Source of the DNA: Allomuricauda sp.
GTDB taxonomy: Bacteria > Bacteroidota > Bacteroidia > Flavobacteriales > Flavobacteriaceae
Direction of reading: 5' to 3'
Length of the DNA stretch: 64,000 bases
Assembly (NCBI RefSeq): GCF_028280385.1
Contig: NZ_JANQLX010000017.1
Span: forward strand, 62,001-126,000
Shown here: in pieces, positions 1 through 8,255 of the stretch
Layout: every line of letters begins with the position of its first letter
How positions within the stretch are numbered: the stretch's first letter is position 1
The notes under the pieces: model-generated
What the model saw: the letters and a program-made list of their open reading frames with translations, nothing else
Told to the model about the DNA's origin: nothing
Databases searched by the model: none
Made by a program: the position numbers and the translations under genes

Positions 1-1
1 G

Positions 2-265
2 CACAGGGATGAAAGGGCCAATATGGTATGGGTGGTCAAAAACCATAACATCAGTTACCAACGTCCGGCATTCTTGGGCGATGAACTTGTACTAAAAACC
101 CATATTCAAGAAACCAAGGGGCCACTCTCCTACCGTGTAGTGGAGATCAGCAACAATAAAACTGGGGAAGTTGTAGTTAAGGCTATAACCCAATGGTGCC
201 TTTTGGATGCCGCTACCTTAAAACCCAAGCGCGTTCCTGAGGACATTCAAACTAAATTTCAATAA
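2..265 (+). CDS. Acyl-CoA thioesterase (hotdog, 4HBT-like), C-terminal part, truncated by window edge
   Basis: The reading frame is already open at the first bases of the window (HRDERANMVWVV...), so the internal ATG at 23 is unlikely to be the real start and the gene begins upstream. The visible piece reads NHNISYQRPAFLGDELVLKT followed by a run of beta strands, which is typical of the second half of a hotdog-fold thioesterase. Such enzymes hydrolyse acyl-CoA thioesters in the cytoplasm; the acyl chain preference cannot be read here, and the catalytic N-terminal acid lies outside the window. The next gene starts one base after the stop codon, so the two are probably cotranscribed. Confidence 0.75.
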   Translation, partial: HRDERANMVWVVKNHNISYQRPAFLGDELVLKTHIQETKGPLSYRVVEISNNKTGEVVVKAITQWCLLDAATLKPKRVPEDIQTKFQ

Positions 266-266
266 G

Positions 267-1808
267 GTGAAATCTTGGCCCCTTAAAAGTACCGCTGTTG
301 TTTTGGGAATGGCCCTGATCCTGTTGGCACCCTCTTGCCGAAAGGATTTTGACTATGCCCCCAGCAGTGGCAATCTGAGCTTTTCCAAGGACACGGTTTT
401 CTTGGATACCATCTTCACCAATATTGGAAGTGCCACCTATACCTTAAAGGTATATAACAAGGGGGGCAGTGATATCCAAATCCCGTTTATTGGCTTGGAA
501 ACAGGAGAGGCCAGCAGCTATCGGCTCAATGTGGACGGATTGGCGGGCAAACAGTTCACCAATATCCCGCTCTTGGCCAAAGACAGTCTGTTTGTATTTG
601 TAGAGACCACTTTTGATGTGGCACCCACCAATGCCAATGAGTTTTTATATACGGAAGGGCTGCTGTTTGGTAACGGCGAGGACACCCAGCGGGTGGAACT
701 GGTCACACTGGTAAAGGATGCCGTATTTCTTTACCCGGCCACCCAAACCGATGGCACCAAGGAAACCATTGTGGTGGGTCAGGATGCGGACGGCAATGAC
801 ATTCGTGTGGAAGGATTTTATCTGCAACCCGAACAACTGCAGTTTACCAATGAAAAGCCTTACGTGATCTACGGTTATGCCGCCGTACCTGGGGGAAGTG
901 CACTGGCTATGGATGCGGGTGCACGTGTACATTTCCACAACAACTCCGGGCTTGTGGTGGAAGATGGGGCATCTTTACAAGTACATGGAGCTTTGAGCGG
1001 GGACCAGGAGCTTTTGGAAAACGAAGTGATCTTTGAAGGCGATCGCCTGGAGCCCGGTTATGCCAACCAGCCCGGGCAATGGGGCGGACTATGGTTACAA
1101 TCCGGGAGTATCAACAATGAACTTGACCATTTGACCCTAAAGAATGCCACGGTCGGGATTCGTGCCGAAGGCACATCACCCCTTACATCCCCTACCCTTA
1201 CCCTTAGAAATTGCCAGATCTACAATAGTCTGGAGCACAACCTTTGGGCCACCTCGGCCCATGTTGTGGCAGAAAACACCGCGGTGGGCAGCGCCGGTGG
1301 TTATGGACTTTTGGGGCAGCTGGGCGGACGCTACCAATTTACCCACTGCACCCTGGCCAACTATTGGGGAAATGGGTTTAGAACGGGCACGGCCCTGGCA
1401 CTTAACAATACCAACGGAACGGAGGTTGTTGCTTTGGAAGAAGCCCAATTTGTAAATTGTATTGTTGCCGGAAGCAGTACCATTGAGTTTTTGCTCAACG
1501 AGGACCCCATGGCCGATTTTAATTTCAACTTTAGGAACTGCCTCCTGCAATTTGTTGATACGGACGGTAGTTTTTCAGATGATCCACTTTATAACTTTGC
1601 CGATGCAAATCGTTATATTGATGTAATTTTTGATAGCGAACCGGATTTTTTCCTACCTTTTGGTAACCAGTATCAGATAGGTCCAAATTCCGCCGCATTG
1701 GATGTTGCAGACCCCAATATTGCACCTCCCGTTCCTGTGGACATCCTTGGTGTGGATCGGACCCAAAACCCCGATATTGGAGCTTATGAGTTTGTTCCAG
1801 AAAATTGA
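267..1808 (+). CDS. Right-handed parallel beta-helix lipoprotein
   Basis: This 513-aa protein has a GTG start one base after the preceding stop. The N-terminus is a lipoprotein signal: two lysines, a hydrophobic stretch and a cysteine at residue 24 in the context LAPSC. From about residue 210 the sequence has short strands ending in N or G (GARVHFHNNSGL, GLWLQSGSINNEL, LTLRNCQIYNS), as in pectate-lyase-like right-handed beta helices. The C-terminus, with DILGVDRT and NPDIGAYEF, matches the ending of many Bacteroidota beta-helix surface proteins (choice-of-anchor Q type). It is probably outer-membrane anchored. The substrate is unknown and no catalytic residues can be assigned, so an enzymatic role is not claimed. 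Confidence 0.75.
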   Translation: MKSWPLKSTAVVLGMALILLAPSCRKDFDYAPSSGNLSFSKDTVFLDTIFTNIGSATYTLKVYNKGGSDIQIPFIGLETGEASSYRLNVDGLAGKQFTNIPLLAKDSLFVFVETTFDVAPTNANEFLYTEGLLFGNGEDTQRVELVTLVKDAVFLYPATQTDGTKETIVVGQDADGNDIRVEGFYLQPEQLQFTNEKPYVIYGYAAVPGGSALAMDAGARVHFHNNSGLVVEDGASLQVHGALSGDQELLENEVIFEGDRLEPGYANQPGQWGGLWLQSGSINNELDHLTLKNATVGIRAEGTSPLTSPTLTLRNCQIYNSLEHNLWATSAHVVAENTAVGSAGGYGLLGQLGGRYQFTHCTLANYWGNGFRTGTALALNNTNGTEVVALEEAQFVNCIVAGSSTIEFLLNEDPMADFNFNFRNCLLQFVDTDGSFSDDPLYNFADANRYIDVIFDSEPDFFLPFGNQYQIGPNSAALDVADPNIAPPVPVDILGVDRTQNPDIGAYEFVPEN

Positions 1809-1844
1809 ACTTTCTGGAAATTTTAAGAAAAAAAACGCCAAAAA

Positions 1845-1882
1845 CCCCTGTTTTTGAGGGAATCCCCCAGTTTTTTTAAGGG
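1845..1882. promoter_or_regulatory. Tandem C-run/G-run dyads upstream of the LytTR regulator
   Basis: Two imperfect dyads lie side by side: four C, nine bases, three G (1845-1860), then five C, eleven mostly T bases, three G (1864-1882). The second element, from AATCCCCC to TTTAAGG at 1861-1881, closely matches 6191-6210 upstream of the unrecognised gene at 6279 (one gap and two mismatches by eye). A transcription-factor site, for example for the LytTR protein itself, is inference. Confidence 0.35.
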
Positions 1883-1937
1883 AAAAATGCAACGAGTTTT
1901 TTTGAGACGTTAGTAACTTGCACCCAGCGGTTTACAT

Positions 1938-2672
1938 ATGGATTACACCTATACCATAATCGATTCAAGTGCCACCTCAAGACTCCAACTGCAACTTTAT
2001 TTGGAGGAATATGGGGACTTCAACTGTGTGGGCACGGCAGCCAATGCCGAAAACGGCCTCAACGTGATCTTGAAGTTTGCCCCGGACATTGTCTTGATCA
2101 ACCTTAACGAGGAGGGTATGGCCTATTTCCATATGGTTACGGAGCTCAACCAGTTCATGAACAACCTGCCGATCATCATCGGGTTCTCCGAGTCCAAAAA
2201 ATATGCGTACAACGCCATCAAAAGTGGCTTCTTTGACTATTGGGTGCTCCCACACAACGAATATGATGTTCGCAAGACCATCCTGCGCCTGCGCAAGGTG
2301 TTCCCCAAGAAGCACGTACCCGCTACGCTATGTCTTAAATCGTACAACGATTACCGCTATTTGGATACCAACGATATCATGTATCTCAAATCGGACAACA
2401 ACTCCACGGACTTTTTTATGCGGGACGGCAACGTGGTCAGCGCCTTTAAGACGCTAAAGACCTTTGAGCAGCAATTGCCCGAAAGTTTTATCCGTATCCA
2501 CCAGAGCTATATCCTGAACAGTAGGTATGTGGGGCGTATCAACTATGGGAAATCCATTTGTACCCTGCGTAACGAAAGTGAGGACGAACTGCCCTTCTCC
2601 AAGACCTATAGGGACAAGGTGGATGCCCTAAAGGAAATGCTCTCCAAAACCGCAATTAACACCTATAATTAA
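1938..2672 (+). CDS. LytTR-family DNA-binding regulator with a degenerate receiver domain
   Basis: This 244-aa protein has the layout of a LytR/AlgR response regulator. Residues 1-120 fold like a receiver and residues 135-235 form a LytTR DNA-binding domain, with the characteristic NDIMYLKSDNN segment and the FIRIHQSYILN helix. The receiver appears non-functional for phosphotransfer. The expected phospho-acceptor aspartate is asparagine (N55 in DIVLINLN), only one acid remains at the N-terminal acidic pair (IIDSS), and the lysine normally before proline is leucine (WVLPH). The protein probably acts independently of phosphorylation or senses something else. No kinase is directly adjacent; the TPR kinase begins 650 bp downstream behind two small genes. 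CCC/GGG dyads lie about 55-95 bp upstream of the start. Confidence 0.85.
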   Translation: MDYTYTIIDSSATSRLQLQLYLEEYGDFNCVGTAANAENGLNVILKFAPDIVLINLNEEGMAYFHMVTELNQFMNNLPIIIGFSESKKYAYNAIKSGFFDYWVLPHNEYDVRKTILRLRKVFPKKHVPATLCLKSYNDYRYLDTNDIMYLKSDNNSTDFFMRDGNVVSAFKTLKTFEQQLPESFIRIHQSYILNSRYVGRINYGKSICTLRNESEDELPFSKTYRDKVDALKEMLSKTAINTYN

Positions 2673-2809
2673 CAGAATTCTTGCGTTTCCCTGCAAAATT
2701 CTAACACAATTGCTACAAATACTAATACATTTTTTTACCTGAGCCTCAAAATGGGTTAAGGGAATATCTTGTCATCGTTAACCAAATTTTTCTAACCAAA
2801 AAATGTAAG

Positions 2810-2974
2810 ATGATGAGAAAGGTTCTAAGTATTTTTGCTGTTGTTGTAATGTCTATGGGTGTTTTTTCCTGTGAAGCCGAAACTGATGTAAATGAAGCCG
2901 AAGCCCTGTTTGAAAGCTTGGAAGATCAGGATGCTACTGAAGGAAGTACAAAACAAGACGATGATCGTCAATAG
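2810..2974 (+). CDS. Small lipoprotein with C-terminal DDDRQ (54 aa)
   Basis: This gene was found by reading the DNA directly. ATG ATG at 2810 and 2813 opens a 54-codon frame ending in TAG at 2972-2974. The N-terminus MMRKVLSIFAVVVMSMGVFS followed by C21 is a clear lipoprotein signal peptide. The mature part is about 34 residues, strongly acidic (EAETDVNEAEALFESLEDQD) and ends TKQDDDRQ. The next gene, 22 bp downstream, is a second short lipoprotein ending TTDDDRQL. The product should be lipid-anchored at the inner or outer membrane facing the periplasm, or exported further. I do not recognise a family; a role as a ligand for the downstream TPR kinase is inference. Confidence 0.7.
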   Translation: MMRKVLSIFAVVVMSMGVFSCEAETDVNEAEALFESLEDQDATEGSTKQDDDRQ

Positions 2975-2996
2975 GAATTGTAATTAGTTTTATATT

Positions 2997-3215
2997 ATGA
3001 AATCAATTGCATTTAAAATAGTTCCTCTTTTGGGTTTGTATTTTACCATTTCATGCTTCCGTTTCTCTACAGATAAATCTAATCTAGATACAGATTCAGT
3101 TGTTTTGTTTGATATTGAGGAGTCAACACAATCCGAACGAAAGGTTCGTTTTAAATTGAATGAAAATAAATTTTCAGAATTGATTTATACAACTGATGAC
3201 GATCGTCAGTTGTAA
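2997..3215 (+). CDS. Small lipoprotein-like peptide with C-terminal DDDRQL (72 aa)
   Basis: The ATG at 2997 opens a 72-codon frame. The N-terminus MKSIAFKIVPLLGLYFTIS followed by C20 resembles a lipoprotein signal, although the lipobox (TISC) is not ideal. The mature region is about 52 residues, begins acidic, has a basic middle (SERKVRFKLNENK), and ends YTTDDDRQL. The tail repeats that of the 54-aa gene 22 bp upstream, while the rest of the two proteins is not obviously alike. The DNA is distinctly AT-rich (about one third G+C in the row 3061-3120 by hand count). A rho-independent terminator follows directly, so the two small genes can form their own transcript, separate from the kinase gene. 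The family is unrecognised. Confidence 0.65.
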   Translation: MKSIAFKIVPLLGLYFTISCFRFSTDKSNLDTDSVVLFDIEESTQSERKVRFKLNENKFSELIYTTDDDRQL

Positions 3216-3235
3216 CCATAAACTATCTTAATGTA

Positions 3236-3271
3236 AAGCCTCATTTCCCATACGGGTATGGGGCTTTTTTT
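3236..3271 (+). terminator. Rho-independent terminator after the small lipoprotein pair
   Basis: The core stem CCCATA/TATGGG with a CGGG loop (3248-3263) can be extended at the base by AGC/GCT. It is followed by a run of seven T (3265-3271). It separates the two small genes from the kinase gene that starts at 3324. Confidence 0.8.
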
Positions 3272-3323
3272 ATACCTTGTAGTAAAAGAAAACAAAACTT
3301 TACCCCCATTTTAGTACAGAACA

Positions 3324-5414
3324 TTGAAAAACAAGTACTTAATACTGTTTTTAATATTGCTATGCGCCTGCGGTAAGCAATCCAAGGACGTTTCCGTGTC
3401 CGAGGAGTCCGCATGGATCAATACCAAGATCGATGCCTCGCGGGACAGCGTTCACCTTCCCATGGCCACCAGAAAGGGCTTTCTAAGCGAGGCAACCAGC
3501 TTGGCCTATGGTGTGGAAAATGATACCGTCCGTTTAGACCATCTATCCCGTATTTCCTTGGCCTATAAACGCCTGGATGATTCGTTAGGCTTTAGGAAAA
3601 TGAACTTACAAGTACTCGAGCTGGCTGAAAAAGGAAAACTTTACAAAGCGGAAGGAGAATCTTATTGGGACCTTGCCTCCTTTTTCAAATCTTATGGCGT
3701 TATGGATAGCGCTTATTATAATTATCAAAGGGCGTACAAAAGTTTTGATAAGCTTCCTGCCGACTCATCGTCACTTTCCCTCAGGGGAAGAATATTGTAC
3801 AGTATGGGTGGCATCCAAGATTACTTCAAGGATTATTTGGGAGCAGAAATAAATGTAACGCAGGCGTTAAGAATTTTTGAAGACCTAAATGATTATAAGA
3901 GAATTTACAATTGTAACAACTTACTAGGTATCACCGCTAAAGGATTGAACAACTCTGACAAATCTCTTGAGTACTTCACAAAAGCCGGAACTTTTATAGA
4001 TAAACTTGAACCTGAGGTCAGGAATATTTATATATGGGAAAATCAAAACAACATTGCGAGTGAATACCTCAGAAATCGCAATTACAGCAAAGCGGAACCC
4101 ATTTATAGGGAGTTATTGGAAAATAGAGATTTAAAGTACGACGACCCAAAAGTGTATGCCGTGGGCCGAGTAAGTCTTGCTTACACCATATTTAAACACA
4201 ATTCAAAATACACCGAAGCGAAAAGTTTGATTTCTGACGCAATTAAACTAAATGACAGTATCGGGCTATTAATGGACCAATCTCGTGCTAAAAGATATTT
4301 TGCAGAAATATTGGCCGCTGAAGGAGATACATTGCTTGCCAAACAATATGCGCTTGAGTCACTGGAGTCCGCTACCAGAACTTCTAACAATTTTCAACAT
4401 CTAGAATCTTTGAAATTGCTTTCTTCACTGGATGCCGATAAATCATTTGCCTATTCAAAGGAATACTTTGATTTAAATGAAAAAATCCAGGATGAGGAAA
4501 GAACAAAAAGGGACAAATTTGCGCGACTACGTCTAGAAACCGATGAAGTGATCCAACGTAACGAGGCCCTCACCCGTGGCAAACAGATTTGGACTATCGT
4601 GTCCATTGGCTTATTGTTGGCCGCCATTGCCCTGTACATTATCTTCTCGCAAAGGGCCAGTAACAACAAACTCAAATTTGAACAACAGCAACAAGAGTCC
4701 AACCAAGAGATCTATAACCTGATGCTTTCCCAACAGGGCAAGTTTGAGGAAGGCAAAAAATTGGAGAAAAGGCGCATTTCAGAAGAACTGCACGACGGGG
4801 TTTTGAGTGAAATGCTGGGCATCCGCTTGTTTTTGGGCGGGCTCAACGAACAATCTGACGAGGCTGCCGTGGCCCAAAGGGCCCAGTTCCTGGAACGCCT
4901 GCAGGCCGTGGAAGAGGACATCCGAAACATCTCCCATGAACTTAGCAATACCTCCTATGAAAAAATTTATAACTTTATTGTTTCCCTGGAAGACCTGGTG
5001 CATACCATTGGCAATACTTCCGGGATACAATGTTCTTTGTTCCATGACGATGATGTGGAATGGGATGCCCTGGACGGTGACATTAAGATCAATGCCTACA
5101 GAATAGTCCAGGAGTCCCTTAAAAATTGTGCCAAGCACTCGCAATGCCAAAATGCAAAAGTTTCCCTCACTTCAGAAGATGGCATGCTCAAATTGCACAT
5201 AATGGATGATGGCGTTGGCTTTGAGCCCAAAAAGGGCAAGAGCGGCATAGGTTTCCGAAACATCAAATCCAGGGTAGAGAAATTGGGCGGAACATTTAAG
5301 GTGGAAAGCAAAATTGGAGCGGGTACTTCCATTCACGTGGAAATACCAGCCAAGTATATACAACCAAGTGACCCCATTATATTGGAAGATCAAAAACAAA
5401 CAGTAAATTCCTAA
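3324..5414 (+). CDS. TPR-containing sensor histidine kinase (HisKA_3/NarX type)
   Basis: The protein has 696 aa with a TTG start. The N-terminus is a signal with a lipobox-like LLCAC16, so the sensor part faces the periplasm. Residues of about 70-390 are helical repeats of the tetratricopeptide type (for example KSLEYFTKAG, KAEPIYRELL). One membrane helix lies at about 422-443, then a coiled coil, then the dimerisation/phosphotransfer helix with H490 in RISEELHDGVLSEML. An HATPase_c domain follows at about 580-680, with N-box QESLKNCAKHS and G-box DDGVGFE/GIGFRNI. It should autophosphorylate and pass phosphate to the response regulator 18 bp downstream. The DNA for roughly residues 110-390 (3660-4480) is clearly AT-richer than both ends of the gene, which suggests a mosaic sensor region. 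The signal sensed is unknown; the upstream DDDRQ lipoproteins are candidates by position only. Confidence 0.9.
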   Translation: MKNKYLILFLILLCACGKQSKDVSVSEESAWINTKIDASRDSVHLPMATRKGFLSEATSLAYGVENDTVRLDHLSRISLAYKRLDDSLGFRKMNLQVLELAEKGKLYKAEGESYWDLASFFKSYGVMDSAYYNYQRAYKSFDKLPADSSSLSLRGRILYSMGGIQDYFKDYLGAEINVTQALRIFEDLNDYKRIYNCNNLLGITAKGLNNSDKSLEYFTKAGTFIDKLEPEVRNIYIWENQNNIASEYLRNRNYSKAEPIYRELLENRDLKYDDPKVYAVGRVSLAYTIFKHNSKYTEAKSLISDAIKLNDSIGLLMDQSRAKRYFAEILAAEGDTLLAKQYALESLESATRTSNNFQHLESLKLLSSLDADKSFAYSKEYFDLNEKIQDEERTKRDKFARLRLETDEVIQRNEALTRGKQIWTIVSIGLLLAAIALYIIFSQRASNNKLKFEQQQQESNQEIYNLMLSQQGKFEEGKKLEKRRISEELHDGVLSEMLGIRLFLGGLNEQSDEAAVAQRAQFLERLQAVEEDIRNISHELSNTSYEKIYNFIVSLEDLVHTIGNTSGIQCSLFHDDDVEWDALDGDIKINAYRIVQESLKNCAKHSQCQNAKVSLTSEDGMLKLHIMDDGVGFEPKKGKSGIGFRNIKSRVEKLGGTFKVESKIGAGTSIHVEIPAKYIQPSDPIILEDQKQTVNS

Positions 5415-5432
5415 ATCTAAAATCCCACACTT

Positions 5433-6101
5433 ATGAAAACACTGAGAATTTTAGCCATTGACGACCATGAAATGACCATTCTTGGATACAAGTTTATCCT
5501 GGAGCGCATTACGTTTGAGGGCTACTCCATAATTGTGGATACGGCCAACACCTATGAAATGGGCAAACAGCTGATCGAGGAATCCGTGGATTCCTATAAA
5601 TACGATATTCTTTTCTTGGATGTGCAACTCTACCCTCCCAACGAGGCGCAGCCCCATACCGGGGAGGATTTGGGCAAGTTGGCCCGAAAACTGGTTCCGG
5701 ATACCAAGATCATGTACATGTCTTCCTTTAGCGACAATTATAGGATCAACAGCATTTTAAAGACCGTAGACCCAGATGCCTATTTGATCAAAAACGATAT
5801 TGACCCAAAGACCTTGGAAGAAGCCGTAAAGACGGTGGTGCTTAACCCGCCCTATTATTCCGCCAAGGCATTGGCCGCGATCAGGAAGCAACTTAAGAAT
5901 GATATAGACCTGGACGAAAAGGACAAAAAAATACTTTACCATTTGTCCATAGGCACCAAAAACAAGGATTTGGAAAAACACATTCGCTTGTCGCCTTCTT
6001 CCATAGAGAACCGGAAACGACACATGAAATCGCTATTTGGCACGGAAAACGAGAACGACCTTGCCTTGATTTTGGCGGCCAAAAACCGTGGTTTTATCTA
6101 A
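5433..6101 (+). CDS. NarL/FixJ-type response regulator
   Basis: This 222-aa protein starts 18 bp after the kinase gene and is its obvious partner. The receiver domain is intact: acidic pair D10-D11 (LAIDDHE), phospho-acceptor D63 (ILFLDVQL) and the conserved lysine in AYLIKND. The C-terminal 60 residues form a LuxR/GerE helix-turn-helix (DKKILYHLSIGTKNKDLEKH and SSIENRKRHMKSLFG). A receiver-GerE protein paired with a HisKA_3 kinase is the standard arrangement. Targets are unknown. Candidates within the window are the two small lipoprotein genes upstream and the unrecognised gene at 6279. Confidence 0.93.
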   Translation: MKTLRILAIDDHEMTILGYKFILERITFEGYSIIVDTANTYEMGKQLIEESVDSYKYDILFLDVQLYPPNEAQPHTGEDLGKLARKLVPDTKIMYMSSFSDNYRINSILKTVDPDAYLIKNDIDPKTLEEAVKTVVLNPPYYSAKALAAIRKQLKNDIDLDEKDKKILYHLSIGTKNKDLEKHIRLSPSSIENRKRHMKSLFGTENENDLALILAAKNRGFI

Positions 6102-6163
6102 TATTGTTTTTTGGGCCACACCTACATTTTAGGAAAACCATTTTTTCGTTTTTTTTAAAAAAA

Positions 6164-6210
6164 CCCTAAAAAAGGGGGTAAATTGGGTAAAATCCCCAGA
6201 ATTTTTAAGG
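6164..6210. promoter_or_regulatory. C-run/G-run dyads upstream of the gene at 6279
   Basis: Three C, seven bases and five G (6164-6178) are followed by AATCCCC, AGAATTTTT and AAGG (6191-6210). The second half nearly repeats 1861-1881, which lies about the same distance upstream of the LytTR regulator (57 versus 69 bp to the start codon). A shared regulator is inference. Confidence 0.35.
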
Positions 6211-6278
6211 ATTTCCTCCAATCGCAGGAAAAAGATTCGTTTTAACTTTGATAGGGAACACGATGAAAGAAACGAATT

Positions 6279-6935
6279 ATGCCATTCCAAAAAAGAACCA
6301 ACTTCACTTTCCCCCTAGATGGTATAAAGACATTTGCTGCTGCCGAAGGATTAGATGATTTCATAAAAAAGCTAGAGAAAGAATTTTTTGCAGAGGTGAC
6401 ATTTAAGTGTCAATACCGAATGGAGAGTGAGAAAACAGACCTTATATTGGATATGAAATGCAATTTTGGTCTCACAGAAAGTTTACACCATTTTAGCACG
6501 GGCAATTGGGGAGGATTTTCCTGCGACCCTGAAAACCAAGAGGTGTCCTCTTCCTTTAATAGGGCCTTTGCCGAACTCAGTGCATTGAACAAGGGCACCA
6601 TAGATATTTCAGAACTATCACTTCATTTTAAGGATACCTCCATTATTGTGTCCCGCACCAATGACCATAGCATTCCGGAACAACTGGGTGCCATTATGGG
6701 CATGGCCAGCGAGCACTTTGTATACATTACCAAGGGACTTACGGAAATGCCCTATGAGATTTTTGTGCCCGTGTTTGAGGAAAGCCAACAAAATGGTGTA
6801 GCCCCGGAAAATGGGCAGCACAGCTACTTTGAACACTGGGGACTCTATTTTGAGGCCGACACCCAACACGATGTCATGGTCTATTCCTTGGAGCACAAGA
6901 CCATGGCCAAAGAAGATTTTTTTCTACTGGATTAA
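6279..6935 (+). CDS. Unrecognised 218-aa cytoplasmic protein
   Basis: The frame is open from ATG 6279 with codon use like its neighbours. The protein has no signal peptide, membrane segment or motif that I recognise. Segments include FTFPLDGIKTFAAAEGLDDF near the start, an acidic middle, and a C-terminus rich in aromatics and histidine (HSYFEHWGLYFEADTQHD). It is downstream of the two-component pair but separated by 177 bp, so it probably has its own promoter. That promoter region carries dyads like those upstream of the LytTR regulator. It may belong to the same regulon; no biochemical role is proposed. Confidence 0.6.
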   Translation: MPFQKRTNFTFPLDGIKTFAAAEGLDDFIKKLEKEFFAEVTFKCQYRMESEKTDLILDMKCNFGLTESLHHFSTGNWGGFSCDPENQEVSSSFNRAFAELSALNKGTIDISELSLHFKDTSIIVSRTNDHSIPEQLGAIMGMASEHFVYITKGLTEMPYEIFVPVFEESQQNGVAPENGQHSYFEHWGLYFEADTQHDVMVYSLEHKTMAKEDFFLLD

Positions 6936-6980
6936 AGATATTTACATTCCTTAGGCTTAACCTAAGAACACCCTGCACCA

Positions 6981-8255
6981 TTAGGCGCTAAACAAAGGTC
7001 TGGACTTCATAAGTTCGTTGACCTTTTGTTTTATGGCTGCAATTTTGCCCTCATCCCCGGCATTGGTAAGAACCTCGTCTATATAGCCCACAATGGTCTC
7101 CATGTCCGCTTCCTTTAGGCCACGGGTAGTAATGGCAGAAGTTCCAAATCGGATGCCTGAGGTAATAAAGGGCGACTGGTCATCAAAGGGTACCATGTTC
7201 TTATTGGCCGTGATGGCCGCCAGTTCCAGGGCTTTTTCGGCATCCTTTCCTGTAATGTTCTTGTTTCTTAGGTCGATGAGCATCATATGGTTGTCCGTAC
7301 CTCCGGAAATTACCTTGTACTCCTTGTCCACAAATGCCTTGGCCATGGCCGCTGCGTTTTTCTTTACCTGGATGATATAATGCAGGAAATTGTCGGTCAA
7401 GGCTTCGCCAAAGGCCACCGCCTTGGCAGCAATGGTATGTTCCAAAGGTCCTCCTTGGTTTCCAGGGAAAACAGCAAGGTCCAAAAGTCCGGACATTTTT
7501 CTGAGGTTACCGTTCTTAAGCTTGATGCCCCATGGATTTTCAAAGTTTTCTCCCATTAGTATCAATCCGCCCCTAGGTCCCCTAAGGGTTTTATGCGTAG
7601 TGGTGGTGACGATGTGGCAATGGGGTATGGGGTCGTTCATTACCCCTTTTGCGATCAACCCGGCCGGATGCGAGATATCCGCTACCAAAAGGGCATCAAC
7701 ACTATCGGCAATCTCCCTGAACCGTTCAAAGTCCATATCCCTGGAATAGGCAGAAGCCCCAGCGATGATCAGTTTGGGCTTTTCCTGGTCGGCCACTTCC
7801 TGGATCTTGTCATAATTCAAGGTCCCGGTTTCCTCATCCACCCCATAAAACACAGGTCGGTACAGTTTACCGGAAAAGTTTACCGGCGAACCATGGGTCA
7901 GGTGCCCTCCGTGGGAAAGGTCAAAACCTAGAATGGTATCCCCGGGCTTCAGGCAGGCATGGTAAACGGATGCATTGGCCTGCGACCCTGAGTGCGGCTG
8001 AACATTGGCATAAACCGCACCGAAAAGTTCCTTGGCGCGATCAATGGCTAACTGCTCAATCTGATCTACCACCTCACAACCCCCATAGTAACGCTTTCCA
8101 GGGTAGCCTTCTGCATATTTGTTGGTCAGCACAGAACCAGCGGCCTCCATGACCTGCTCGCTCACAAAGTTCTCAGATGCAATAAGTTCCAAGCCTTCAA
8201 GCTGTCTTTCCCTTTCGTTTTCAATGAGTTCAAAAATGCGGTGGTCTCTTTCCAT
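6981..8255 (-). CDS. glyA: Serine hydroxymethyltransferase
   Basis: This 424-aa protein is full length for the family. It interconverts serine plus tetrahydrofolate with glycine plus methylene-tetrahydrofolate in the cytoplasm and supplies one-carbon units. The PLP-binding lysine is K222 in the signature [14 protein letters not shown]. Other hallmarks are the N-terminal [26 protein letters not shown] and [11 protein letters not shown]. It is transcribed towards the gene at 6279 and divergently from the lipoprotein at 8505, so it is monocistronic here. Confidence 0.98.
   Translation of the reverse strand: MERDHRIFELIENERERQLEGLELIASENFVSEQVMEAAGSVLTNKYAEGYPGKRYYGGCEVVDQIEQLAIDRAKELFGAVYANVQPHSGSQANASVYHACLKPGDTILGFDLSHGGHLTHGSPVNFSGKLYRPVFYGVDEETGTLNYDKIQEVADQEKPKLIIAGASAYSRDMDFERFREIADSVDALLVADISHPAGLIAKGVMNDPIPHCHIVTTTTHKTLRGPRGGLILMGENFENPWGIKLKNGNLRKMSGLLDLAVFPGNQGGPLEHTIAAKAVAFGEALTDNFLHYIIQVKKNAAAMAKAFVDKEYKVISGGTDNHMMLIDLRNKNITGKDAEKALELAAITANKNMVPFDDQSPFITSGIRFGTSAITTRGLKEADMETIVGYIDEVLTNAGDEGKIAAIKQKVNELMKSRPLFSA

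Noticed and set aside
6950..6966. Hairpin CTTAGG/CCTAAG between the 218-aa gene and glyA
   Set aside because: The stem is short and weak and there is no T run on either side, so I do not call a terminator.
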